From Chloroflexota bacterium (GTDB taxonomy: Bacteria > Chloroflexota > Limnocylindria > Limnocylindrales > CSP1-4): a DNA stretch of 7,573 nt. The notes beneath the pieces were generated by a model, which had not been told where the DNA came from, did not search any database, and saw only the letters and a program-made list of their open reading frames with translations. Of this stretch, positions 1 through 5,059 are shown piece by piece. A program made the translations under genes and the position numbers. The stretch is from NCBI GenBank assembly GCA_021789355.1, contig JAJYJR010000272.1, positions 1 to 7,573 on the forward strand, in the 5' to 3' direction. Numbering within the stretch: position 1 is the stretch's first letter; each line of letters begins with the position of its first letter.

Positions 1-842
1 CGCCACGGCTCATCCAGGACGCGGCGCGCGCGATGCTCCTCGGCCTCCCGAAACTCGCGCGCCTTGCGTTCGCGCTCGGCCTCGTTCGCCTTGTCGGCGT
101 CGCGCCGGAGGCGTCCCTTGGTCCGCTTGAGCAGGTCGCCAGGATTGCGGTCCCGCAGCGTCTCGGACGCGAGGGCGCGGCTCACCCGATCGTCGCCGAA
201 CTCGGACACCATCTCGTGCAGCCACCGGAGCGCGTTCGGAGACGGCACAGCCACGAGGCGACAGTAGGTGTCGATCGCGCCGTCGTCGGTTTCCCCCGGA
301 CCCCCTTCCTCCGAGAGAACGGATGGTGATCGTGAGTGCGACTGCGATGCGCGCAGGCCCGCGCGCGAGGGATACGATTCGGGAGACGACGGGGATACCT
401 CGGGGATAGTTTCCCCATCGTTTCCCCGTACGTTTCCCGACTGTTTCCCCGAGAGAGTGACGTGCCCGGAGGGGATGCCGTTCTCGTCCCGCCACTCGCG
501 CACCCGGTCGGCGGGCGACCGCTGGTGACGGTGCCAGTCGTGGACGACGATCCGTCCATCCGGGAGGGCGGGCCATCGCTCCTGGCAGGCGTCACACTTG
601 AGCGGCGCGACGTGGATCAGGCCCGTCGTGACGTAGTCGTCGGTGAAGCGGTCGTACCAGCCGAGGTCGGCCGCGAGGACGGCCCGACAGGCGAACTCCC
701 CGGCCGGACGCCGGAGCTTCGCCGCTCCGAGCAGGTAGACCCACCCGAGGCGGGCGCGGTCGTTCGGCAGGGCGATCATCTTCTCGTTGCGGGCGAGCGT
801 CGCGGAGACGAGCACGGAGGGGTCGCGTTCGGCTTGCGTCAT
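1..842 (-). CDS. Phage replication-initiator-like protein (3' end beyond window)
   Basis: Translating the minus strand from an ATG at 842-840 gives 280 codons with no stop to the left edge, so the C-terminus is missing. The N-terminal part (about residues 10-120) reads like the compact winged-helix domain at the head of many phage replisome organisers: a conserved-looking LPNDRARLGWVYLLGAAK segment, an alternating helix/strand pattern, a CDAC pair near residues 83-86 and the end motif VVHDWHRHQRSPADRVREWR. Residues ~123-180 are a Ser/Gly/Pro-rich linker. A helical segment (~185-235) and a highly charged Glu/Arg helix follow. Known families with this plan bind the origin and load helicase; that role here is inferred. 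The start overlaps the preceding stop as ATGA and has no clear Shine-Dalgarno, so coupling is likely. The linker DNA carries an iteron-like array (391-450). It could instead be another HTH early protein. Confidence 0.7.
   Translation of the reverse strand, partial: MTQAERDPSVLVSATLARNEKMIALPNDRARLGWVYLLGAAKLRRPAGEFACRAVLAADLGWYDRFTDDYVTTGLIHVAPLKCDACQERWPALPDGRIVVHDWHRHQRSPADRVREWRDENGIPSGHVTLSGKQSGNVRGNDGETIPEVSPSSPESYPSRAGLRASQSHSRSPSVLSEEGGPGETDDGAIDTYCRLVAVPSPNALRWLHEMVSEFGDDRVSRALASETLRDRNPGDLLKRTKGRLRRDADKANEAERERKAREFREAEEHRARRVLDEPW
391..450. repeat. Iteron-like repeat cluster, candidate replication origin
   Basis: On the plus strand the motif GTTTCCCC occurs at 409-416, 420-427, 432-438 (GTTTCCC followed by G) and 443-450, with start-to-start spacings of 11, 12 and 11 bp. 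Two near-inverted copies, GGGGATAC at 391 and GGGGATAG at 402, continue the ~11-bp phasing. A further GTTTCCCCC lies at 289-297. The four main copies fall in all three codon phases of the overlapping gene, so the pattern is kept at DNA level and does not encode a peptide repeat. The block is less GC-rich than its surroundings. Origins inside initiator genes are known, lambda O being the classic case. Calling this an origin is inference from repeats and location. Confidence 0.5.
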
Positions 843-904
843 CGGCCGGCGACGTAGGTGAAGGGGTCCAGGTAGATCGTCGGGCGAGCTTTCATCCCAG
901 TCAC
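839..904 (-). CDS. Possible 21-codon coupled mini-ORF
   Basis: A GTG at 904-902 overlaps the upstream stop as GTGA, and the ORF's own TGA (841-839) overlaps the ATG of the replication-initiator-like gene as ATGA. The encoded peptide is 21 residues, ending in YLDPFTYVAGR. An inner ATG lies at 895-893. No Shine-Dalgarno is evident for this ORF or the next gene, so ribosomes might pass through it to reach the initiator start. It may equally be a 58-bp spacer that is open by chance; the double overlap is the only support. No family recognised. Confidence 0.35.
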   Translation of the reverse strand: MTGMKARPTIYLDPFTYVAGR

Positions 905-1293
905 GCGGCACGCCTCCGGGACACGACGAGCGGCAGCGGGGAGACGGCCCGGAGCGGGCAGTCGGCCTGCCGGCAGACGGCGTCCGGCTCGCAGGACTGG
1001 CACATGGCGACCGTGGCAGCGACGTATCGCTGGAGCTGGCGCCCGAGTGCGTCCTCGATGTGGTCCAGGCGGTTGCGCTCCTCGCGCCCGACGTGCTCGT
1101 GCCACGCCGCCTCGGCGTCGAGCAGCATGCGGATGGCCCCGATGACCTCGGCTGGCGCCCGACGCTCGCCGTAGGCGTAGGCCCGCAGCGTCCGCACCGA
1201 GCGGTTCGTGGCGAGAGCGGCGATGCGCCACGGGATCTCGCCGTGCCAGTCGCGGACAGCTGTGAACACCGCCCGCTGTTCGGCGAGGTTCAT
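901..1293 (-). CDS. Small HTH-like protein with C-terminal Cys cluster
   Basis: This 130-aa protein starts at ATG 1293-1291, chosen because it forms an ATGA overlap with the preceding membrane-protein gene. A GTG 15 nt further upstream is in frame but would overlap that gene more. Residues ~20-47 (PWRIAALATNRSVRTLRAYA followed by GERRAP) resemble a helix-turn-helix in which a recognition helix follows SVRT. Residues ~48-96 are probably helical. A cysteine cluster, C98-x2-C101-x5-C107-x4-C112, is followed by PLRAVSPLPL and looks like a small metal-binding knuckle. DNA binding and zinc binding are both inferred from pattern. It is part of the leftward early operon, just upstream of the replication-initiator-like gene, so a role in replication or its control is possible but unproven. 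Confidence 0.7.
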   Translation of the reverse strand: MNLAEQRAVFTAVRDWHGEIPWRIAALATNRSVRTLRAYAYGERRAPAEVIGAIRMLLDAEAAWHEHVGREERNRLDHIEDALGRQLQRYVAATVAMCQSCEPDAVCRQADCPLRAVSPLPLVVSRRRAA

Positions 1294-1415
1294 CTTGCCG
1301 CCACCCACAGCCCGAAGACGATCAACAGCGCGAACGCGCAGAACACGGCGAACGGATAGGCGAATGGGTGCCGCTCTTCGAGGTCGTCGGACCAGCGGTC
1401 GAGGCGCGCGATCAT
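1290..1415 (-). CDS. 41-aa single-pass membrane protein
   Basis: This short ORF begins at ATG 1415-1413, overlapping the stop of the pentapeptide-repeat gene as ATGA. It ends with a TGA at 1292-1290 that overlaps the next start, again as ATGA. The sequence has a polar, charged N-terminus ([16 protein letters not shown]) and one strongly hydrophobic stretch of about 20 residues (roughly 18-40, ending [11 protein letters not shown]). That suggests a single membrane span with an N-terminal soluble head. The two overlaps and the clean hydrophobic segment make it a credible gene despite its size. Function unknown; small membrane proteins in early phage operons can act in exclusion, host-membrane modulation or lysis timing, but nothing here selects one. 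Confidence 0.65.
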   Translation of the reverse strand: MIARLDRWSDDLEERHPFAYPFAVFCAFALLIVFGLWVAAR

Positions 1416-2224
1416 GCCGGCATCAACCCGAGCTCGACGAGATCCTTCTCGCCGACCACCGTGCACCGGTGCAGGCGGAACTTGCCGTCTCCGATGGGGA
1501 TGGCGGCGATGTCAGCGGCCGTGAACTCCACGACGAGGATGTGGTGGCCGGGCCGCCACTCGCGCATCACCCACGGCAGCGTCGCGACGTTGATCCCAGC
1601 GGCGCACGCCGCGGCCTCGTCCGTGTCGGCGTCGGCGACATCCAGCGTCTCGCCGATGCGGTACGTGAGCTTGCCGACACTCTGGATCGGCGAGCGGAAT
1701 GCGGAGTCCACCAGCTTGTAGGCGCGGATCGGCCCCGGCTGGTCGCGCAGCATGAGGAGATCGTTGACGCAGTACGGGTTGATGCCTACGGCCCCGGACA
1801 GGTAGGCCCCGGACAGGTAGGCCCCGGACAGGTTGGCCCCGGACAGGTTGGCCCCGGACAGGTAGGCCCCGGACAGGTAGGCCCCGGACAGGTAGGCCCT
1901 GGACAGGTAGGCCCCGGACAGGTAGGCCCCGGACAGGTAGGCCCTGGACAGGTAGGCCCCGGACAGGTCGGCCCCGGACAGGTCGGCCCCGGACAGGTAG
2001 GCCCCGGACAGGTCGGCCCCGGACAGGTTGGCCCCGGACAGGTAGGCCCCGGACAGGTTGGCCCCGGACAGGTAGGCCCCGGACAGGTTGGCCCCGGACA
2101 GGTTGGCCCCGGACAGGTTGGCCCGGGATTTCACTGCGGCCTCTACGGCGGCGCGCACATCCTCGGCGCCGTGGGCGACGAACAGCTCCGTGCCATCCGC
2201 CCGTCGGATCGTGAAGTCGCTCAT
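1412..2224 (-). CDS. Pentapeptide-repeat protein with C-terminal domain
   Basis: This 270-aa protein has three parts. Residues 1-34 are a short head ([20 protein letters not shown] onward) ending in a helix. Residues ~35-145 are 22 perfect-register pentapeptides of consensus A(N/D/Y)LSG, which in known pentapeptide-repeat proteins build a right-handed square beta-helix of four repeats per turn, so about 5.5 turns. Residues ~146-270 form a mixed alpha/beta domain with motifs [36 protein letters not shown] and LHRCTVVGE. Similar C-terminal segments follow pentapeptide repeats in other phage proteins of unknown function. Some pentapeptide proteins (Qnr, MfpA) mimic DNA and bind gyrase; that role is possible here but untested. 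The start overlaps the previous stop (ATGA), and its own stop overlaps the 41-aa gene. Confidence 0.9.
   Translation of the reverse strand: MSDFTIRRADGTELFVAHGAEDVRAAVEAAVKSRANLSGANLSGANLSGAYLSGANLSGAYLSGANLSGADLSGAYLSGADLSGADLSGAYLSRAYLSGAYLSGAYLSRAYLSGAYLSGAYLSGANLSGANLSGAYLSGAYLSGAVGINPYCVNDLLMLRDQPGPIRAYKLVDSAFRSPIQSVGKLTYRIGETLDVADADTDEAAACAAGINVATLPWVMREWRPGHHILVVEFTAADIAAIPIGDGKFRLHRCTVVGEKDLVELGLMPA
1797..2126. repeat. 22-copy 15-bp tandem repeat (pentapeptide-coding)
   Basis: The plus-strand unit is ACAGGTNGGCCCCGG, repeated 22 times without interruption or length change. On the coding strand each unit is GCC-NAC-CTG-TCC-GGG. Only two of 15 positions vary: the first base of the second codon (A, G or T, giving Asn 7, Asp 3 and Tyr 12 times) and the first base of the last codon (GGG to AGG, Gly to Arg, in two units). 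There is no synonymous variation. Two adjacent 45-bp blocks (Tyr-Arg unit plus two Tyr-Gly units) are identical, which indicates recent slippage or unequal exchange. Confidence 0.97.
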
Positions 2225-2571
2225 GCTGCCCTCGTCGGCCAGATCGGCACCGTCGCCGCTCCTGCTTCTGCCAGCGCCATGTCGTCGGCGGCACGGCGCT
2301 CCGCGCGCACCGTGACGAGCTGCCGGACGGCGCGCTCGCGGCGACTTCTGATGTTCTCCCGGTACTCAGCGGCGGTCCGCGGCGCCCAGTAGCCACAGCC
2401 TGCGGATGCGACCGGCTCGCGCTTGTTGCGGAGCCCGTTGATCGCGTGCTCGATCTCGCGAGCCGTGACGCCCGCGCGCTGCGCCAGCGCCGCCTTCGTC
2501 TGCGCGTTCTCCCGCCCGTAGCGGAGGAGCATCCAGACGCCGGACTCCAGTTCCGTGAGGCGATCGCTCAT
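2221..2571 (-). CDS. Winged-helix DNA-binding-like protein
   Basis: This 116-aa protein starts at ATG 2571-2569, which overlaps the preceding stop as ATGA; a longer in-frame reading would run through the upstream gene. Residues ~5-20 ([19 protein letters not shown]) form a first helix. [20 protein letters not shown] (25-44) is a good helix-turn-helix. [14 protein letters not shown] (51-64) looks like the beta-wing of a winged-helix domain. Residues ~65-100 are a charged helix ([19 protein letters not shown]). This arrangement is common in small phage early proteins that present a DNA-binding wing followed by a helical arm. It lies between recombination and replication-type genes and could be a regulator or accessory replication factor; the precise role is unknown. 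Confidence 0.8.
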   Translation of the reverse strand: MSDRLTELESGVWMLLRYGRENAQTKAALAQRAGVTAREIEHAINGLRNKREPVASAGCGYWAPRTAAEYRENIRSRRERAVRQLVTVRAERRAADDMALAEAGAATVPIWPTRAA

Positions 2572-2840
2572 GCCGCTGCCTCCACGAATGCATCGACGAG
2601 CGCGGCGTGGTTGGCGAACCATCCGTCGCGCCGACCCGCCGCGCCGTACCAGTGCCCCGAGCAGACGACGTGGCCCTTGTAGGCGAACCACGTCCGGGAG
2701 GGCGAGTCGCTCGGGACCGACTTCGCCGGCCGGATGCGGAAGCCGTCACGGCAGGGGCCGCAACCGGGATCCAGCAGCGGCGCGATGCAGCCCTCCGTGC
2801 TCGCGACCACGAGTGCGCCGGCCACCCCGGCGGCGTTCAC
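2568..2840 (-). CDS. Small Cys-containing hypothetical protein
   Basis: This 90-aa protein starts with GTG at 2840-2838, overlapping the stop of the recombinase gene as GTGA, and its own TGA overlaps the next start as ATGA. Residues 1-20 are Ala/Val-rich. A CGPC pair (about residues 27-30) and a later CSGH (about 60-63) are spaced like the two halves of a zinc ribbon, with strand-like segments TWFAYKGHVV between them. A tail of W and H residues (GHWYGAAGRRDGWFANHAA) follows. Zinc binding is inferred from spacing only, and one ligand would be His. No family recognised. Coupling to the recombinase gene hints at shared expression, perhaps a DNA-metabolism accessory factor. Confidence 0.65.
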   Translation of the reverse strand: MNAAGVAGALVVASTEGCIAPLLDPGCGPCRDGFRIRPAKSVPSDSPSRTWFAYKGHVVCSGHWYGAAGRRDGWFANHAALVDAFVEAAA

Positions 2841-3736
2841 TTCGCCTCCCCGAAGGCGATGGCGGCGACGCGGTCCCAGTCCTCGTCGTCCTCGGAGCGA
2901 GTGACGGCCGCCTGCTCGAGCGCGTCCGCGACGATCACGTCGAAGGGCTGGACGGCACCGTCCTTCCGCGTGAACTGCCGATGCTCGAGGCGCCCGACGA
3001 CGGATACCTCCGCGCCAGCCACTAGATCGGGCTCCGCAGGCTCCCCGGAGAGCTCCACCAGGGTTCCCTTCGGCCTGCCGTCCGGATACGTGCCCGTGAT
3101 GAGCCGGAAGCCGCGATGTGCGACGCCGTCCGGCCCGCGCCGCAACTTCCCGTCCTGCGACTGCGTCGGCTCTAGGCGGACGGTGCCGTGTTCCGTGACG
3201 ACGCGCTGTTCCGTAGGCCGGGAAACAGCGGCGGTATGCGGAACAGGCCGGACGATCTCGCCCGTCGCGCCGTCCACCTGCCGGGGCGGCTTCGCGCGCC
3301 GCTCCTCGGAGTCAGACAGTTCGGGATCATCGCCGGTCGAGAGCAGGAAGGCCATCAGGAGCGCGTATTTCATCGCGTTCGTCTGCGCCTTGCCCGAGTA
3401 CTTGTCGCCGCCGTCCGCGCCGGCCCCGAACGACTCAATGGTGACGGACTCGCCGGACTCGCCGTCCGTGATCGTCCATTCCGTGATGATGTCCACGGTC
3501 GTCATCGCGCCGCCCGACTTGGTGGCGTGCTCCGACTGCCCAAGGATCGTGACCTTGGTGGGCAGCATCGAGAGCACGTTCTCGGCGAGCGCGCGGCGGA
3601 TGTAGTCCGCGGCATCTCCGACTTGGACGAACTCGAAGCCACCCATCGCGGCGGGCGCTTTGCCCCGCTTGGGGACGCGCTCGGCCTCCCACATGATCTT
3701 GGCGAGTTTCCGGTGCAGACTGCGGGTCTCGCTCAT
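2837..3736 (-). CDS. erf: ERF-family ssDNA-annealing recombinase with OB-like C-terminal domain
   Basis: This 299-aa protein starts at ATG 3736-3734 (MSETRSLHRKLAKIM), which overlaps the upstream stop as ATGA. Residues 5-140 match the ERF pattern: an N-terminal helix with a Lys-rich patch, FEFVQVGDAADYIRRALAE (34-52), strands through TTVDIITEWTI, then the hallmark GAGADGGDKYSGKA (104-117), AMKYALLMAFL (121-131) and STGDDPE. ERF proteins anneal complementary single strands in phage recombination and genome circularisation. Residues ~150-205 are a polar linker. Residues ~209-276 look like an SSB-type OB fold (AEVSVVGRLEHRQFTRKDG then DVIVADALEQ), followed by acidic SEDDEDWD. The ERF call is strong; the OB call is inference. 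The gene lies mid-operon, as is usual for phage recombination genes. Confidence 0.88.
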   Translation of the reverse strand: MSETRSLHRKLAKIMWEAERVPKRGKAPAAMGGFEFVQVGDAADYIRRALAENVLSMLPTKVTILGQSEHATKSGGAMTTVDIITEWTITDGESGESVTIESFGAGADGGDKYSGKAQTNAMKYALLMAFLLSTGDDPELSDSEERRAKPPRQVDGATGEIVRPVPHTAAVSRPTEQRVVTEHGTVRLEPTQSQDGKLRRGPDGVAHRGFRLITGTYPDGRPKGTLVELSGEPAEPDLVAGAEVSVVGRLEHRQFTRKDGAVQPFDVIVADALEQAAVTRSEDDEDWDRVAAIAFGEAK

Positions 3737-3903
3737 GCCGCCCACCGTCCGACCAGCGCGAGCACGTCGGCCTTCGCGGCCTTCCACTGCGCGTCAGCGC
3801 GGCGCTTCTCGGCGGCCGTGCGTGCGCCCTGCCGGATGCGGTGCCAGTGGTCCTTGCGCGCCATCGCCTCTTGCACGCGGCGCGTCGCTTCGTCGGGCGT
3901 CAT
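3733..3903 (-). CDS. 56-aa basic helical protein
   Basis: The ORF runs from ATG 3903-3901 to a TGA at 3735-3733 and overlaps both neighbours by ATGA. A longer in-frame reading upstream would run through the previous gene and is rejected. The protein (MTPDEATRRVQEAMARKDHW onward) is almost entirely helix-forming and rich in Arg, Lys and Ala, with two Trp residues in its second half (QWKAAKADVLALVGRWAA). No family recognised. Its position directly ahead of the ERF recombinase gene, with coupled translation, suggests a small accessory or nucleic-acid-binding role, but that is a guess from composition and neighbours. Confidence 0.65.
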   Translation of the reverse strand: MTPDEATRRVQEAMARKDHWHRIRQGARTAAEKRRADAQWKAAKADVLALVGRWAA

Positions 3904-4241
3904 GCCGCGTCGTCCTTCGCTCCATCCACGAGCAGGTCCACGGCCTCGTCTGCGCCGATCTCCGGCGCGCACTCCAGGCGCCTCGTCAGCGCATCGAAGT
4001 CGAGCGTCGGGCTGAGGTCGAGTCGCGCGAGCGCGCGGTCGCGCATTGTGGTCGCCGCCGCGATCAGGTTGTCGGCGGCCTGCACGGCCTCCTCGTCGTG
4101 GCCGGGGAAGATCTCGACCGTGGCCTCGCCGAACCTCCCGAGCGTCAGCACCTCGAACGCGCTGGAGTCTAGGTCGATGGTGGTCACGAACCACTCATCA
4201 TCCGGTCGGAGGAACACCGATGTCTTGACTACGCCAGTCAT
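3900..4241 (-). CDS. Hypothetical protein, alpha/beta with acidic C-terminus
   Basis: The start is set at ATG 4241-4239 (MTGVVKTSVFLRPDDEWFVT), giving 113 aa. It forms an ATGA overlap with the preceding stop, and a strong Shine-Dalgarno (GGAGGG, 4254-4249) lies about 8 nt upstream. An in-frame ATG at 4256 would sit on the ribosome-binding site itself. The N-terminal third is strand-rich (SVFLRPDDEWFVTTIDL, then FGEATVEIFPG). Residues ~48-75 are a helix (EEAVQAADNLIAAATTMRDR). The C-terminus is acidic (ADEAVDLLVDGAKDDAA). No known family recognised. It is the only gene in the operon with a textbook ribosome-binding site, so it may be translated independently of its neighbours and at higher level. 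Confidence 0.75.
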   Translation of the reverse strand: MTGVVKTSVFLRPDDEWFVTTIDLDSSAFEVLTLGRFGEATVEIFPGHDEEAVQAADNLIAAATTMRDRALARLDLSPTLDFDALTRRLECAPEIGADEAVDLLVDGAKDDAA

Positions 4242-4519
4242 CCGACTTCCCTCCATGCCGCCTTCCTAGCGGCCTCGATTGCGCCGATGGCGCGCTTGAG
4301 TTCGCGCTCGGCGCTCTTCACCAGCTCGGCCGCGTTCAGCACCGGCCCCAGCACGTCGAACGACGGCGACTCCGACGCCACCGCGTTCCAGGCCTTCGGC
4401 AGTGCCCCCTTCACGCGCACCTCGCGCAGCGCGACCATCGCCTCCATGAGCAAGTCGACCTGATCGACCTTCTCCGGGCGCCCGACCCGCTTCTGCGGAA
4501 ACCTGACGATCTCCCCCAT
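4238..4519 (-). CDS. 93-aa helical hypothetical protein
   Basis: The ORF starts at ATG 4519-4517 (MGEIVRFPQKRVGRPEKVDQ) and is the one early gene that does not overlap its upstream neighbour, leaving a 15-bp gap. A GAGGG about 12 nt upstream could serve as a distant ribosome-binding site; a second GAGG abuts the ATG. Residues 1-20 are basic. Residues ~21-38 and ~60-90 (VLNAAELVKSAERELKRAIG onward) are amphipathic helices that could pair as a helical hairpin or coiled coil. No family recognised. The stop overlaps the next start as ATGA. Codon use matches the neighbours, with high G/C at third positions, supporting real coding. Confidence 0.7.
   Translation of the reverse strand: MGEIVRFPQKRVGRPEKVDQVDLLMEAMVALREVRVKGALPKAWNAVASESPSFDVLGPVLNAAELVKSAERELKRAIGAIEAARKAAWREVG
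4249..4254 (-). promoter_or_regulatory. Shine-Dalgarno for the 3900-4241 gene
   Basis: On the minus strand GGAGGG is followed by AAGTCGG and then ATG at 4241. The spacing is ideal and decides the start against the in-frame ATG 15 nt upstream. It lies inside the 3' end of the preceding gene. Confidence 0.75.
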
Positions 4520-4534
4520 CCTCGATACCGACCC

Positions 4535-4756
4535 TCATGCGGTTGCCTTCACGGCAGCGACAGCCGCTGCCTGATGAGACCTGGCGGGATCGGGACGCAG
4601 GGCGGCACGCCGCGCCATCGCGCTGATGCGAGCGGCGGCCTGGAGAGCGTCCTGCCCGGCTCCGGTCGCCGCGAAGGCCGGGTCGTCGGCCGCGCGACGA
4701 GAGCACGCCTCGCACCATCCGAGGAAGAGCGAATGGCCGCAGTGCGGGCAGTCCAT
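4535..4756 (-). CDS. Small zinc-ribbon protein
   Basis: The start is placed at ATG 4756-4754, which shares one base with the stop of the upstream HTH gene (TGATG); a longer in-frame reading to 4804 would overlap that gene's coding sequence. The 73-aa product begins MDCPHCGHSLFLGWCEACSR, giving C3-x2-C6-x8-C15-x2-C18, a compact zinc-ribbon spacing. The rest is an Ala/Arg-rich helical region (AFAATGAGQDALQAAARISA, then MARRAALRPDPAR). Zinc ribbons of this size occur in many phage early proteins, where they bind nucleic acid or protein partners. It is the second gene of the leftward operon, next to the switch. Function unknown. Confidence 0.72.
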   Translation of the reverse strand: MDCPHCGHSLFLGWCEACSRRAADDPAFAATGAGQDALQAAARISAMARRAALRPDPARSHQAAAVAAVKATA

Positions 4757-4959
4757 CAGGCGGCCCGGCGGCGCCGAGTCGCGACGCCGTACTGACGCAT
4801 CCACCGGGAGACCGTGGAGTAGTCCACGTCGAGCGCGGCGGCGATCTCGGCCTGTGAGCGGCCGGCTGCTACCTGCTCGGTGAAGTAGGCGCCGAGGTCA
4901 CGCCCGAGGCGGGCCTCCAGGCGCTGCTGGGCGTGGCTCTTGAGGTTGATCGGCTCCAT
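4756..4959 (-). CDS. Small HTH protein, first gene of the leftward early operon
   Basis: The start is ATG 4959-4957 (MEPINLKSHAQQRLEARLGR), giving 67 aa. An in-frame TTG at 5004 is rejected because the promoter lies between the two. Residues ~12-32 form a helix (LGAYFTEQVAAG). SQAEIAAALDVDYSTVSRWM (35-54) is a clear helix-turn-helix whose recognition helix begins at YSTVSRW, followed by RQYGV and a basic tail (TRRRRAA). Position and orientation opposite the Xre repressor suggest a Cro-like or early regulatory role, though the fold looks closer to Tnp/resolvase-type HTHs than to Cro. The mRNA appears leaderless, because the promoter's expected start point is at or next to the ATG. Confidence 0.8.
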   Translation of the reverse strand: MEPINLKSHAQQRLEARLGRDLGAYFTEQVAAGRSQAEIAAALDVDYSTVSRWMRQYGVATRRRRAA

Positions 4960-4995
4960 GTGCGCAATCTTGGCATGATTGCGTAAGTTTGTCAA
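4960..4995 (-). promoter_or_regulatory. Leftward early promoter, leaderless
   Basis: Minus-strand -35 TTGACA (4995-4990, a perfect consensus), a 17-nt spacer, then -10 CAAGAT (4972-4967). Transcription should start near 4960-4959, at or next to the ATG at 4959, so the message would have no leader. Leaderless messages are common in actinobacteria. An inverted repeat covers the -10. Confidence 0.6.
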
Positions 4996-5014
4996 GCCTG
5001 CCAAGAATGATCAC
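4960..5014. promoter_or_regulatory. Operator-like inverted repeats of the switch
   Basis: Two symmetric elements are visible. One is a perfect 7-7-7 inverted repeat, CGCAATC-TTGGCAT-GATTGCG (4963-4983), overlying the leftward -10. The other is a longer imperfect repeat: GTGCGCAATCTTGGCA (4960-4975) against TGCCAAGAATGATCAC (4999-5014), matching at 13 of 16 positions and flanking the -35. These are plausible binding sites for the Xre-type repressor or the HTH protein on either side. Repressor binding would block the leftward promoter. Assignment of protein to site is inference. Confidence 0.5.
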
Positions 5015-5023
5015 GGAGCGATC

Positions 5024-5059
5024 TAGTCGGAGATCTTTACGCTGCCTACCCTTCGGGGT
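5024..5059 (+). promoter_or_regulatory. Possible rightward repressor promoter, leaderless
   Basis: A weak pair, TAGTCG (5024-5029) and TACCCT (5047-5052) with 17 nt between, would place the transcription start at 5059-5060, on the GTG start of the repressor. Both boxes match consensus at only three of six positions, so support comes mainly from geometry and the missing Shine-Dalgarno. An inverted repeat GATCT-N6-AGATC (5020-5035) sits over the -35 and could be a further operator. Confidence 0.35.

Noticed and set aside
10..595. Two other minus-strand ORFs in the left region
   Set aside because: They are out-of-frame readings of the replication-initiator-like gene; the third frame is open from 842 to the edge with natural composition.
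839..1231. 130-aa minus-strand ORF
   Set aside because: It is an alternative frame of the 901-1293 gene; only its last 21 codons, beyond that gene, are considered possible coding.
1797..2126. CRISPR-like array
   Set aside because: The 15-bp units are directly adjacent with no spacers and are coding; no cas gene is nearby.
1797..2126. Diversity-generating retroelement variable region
   Set aside because: Variation is limited to A/G/T at one position per unit, with no template repeat and no reverse transcriptase in the window.
1208..2392. Long plus-strand ORF with a GPGQV collagen-like repeat
   Set aside because: The repeat is the complement of the pentapeptide array; flanking plus-strand sequence has no plausible protein, whereas the minus frame has overlapping start/stop signals and a folded C-terminal domain.
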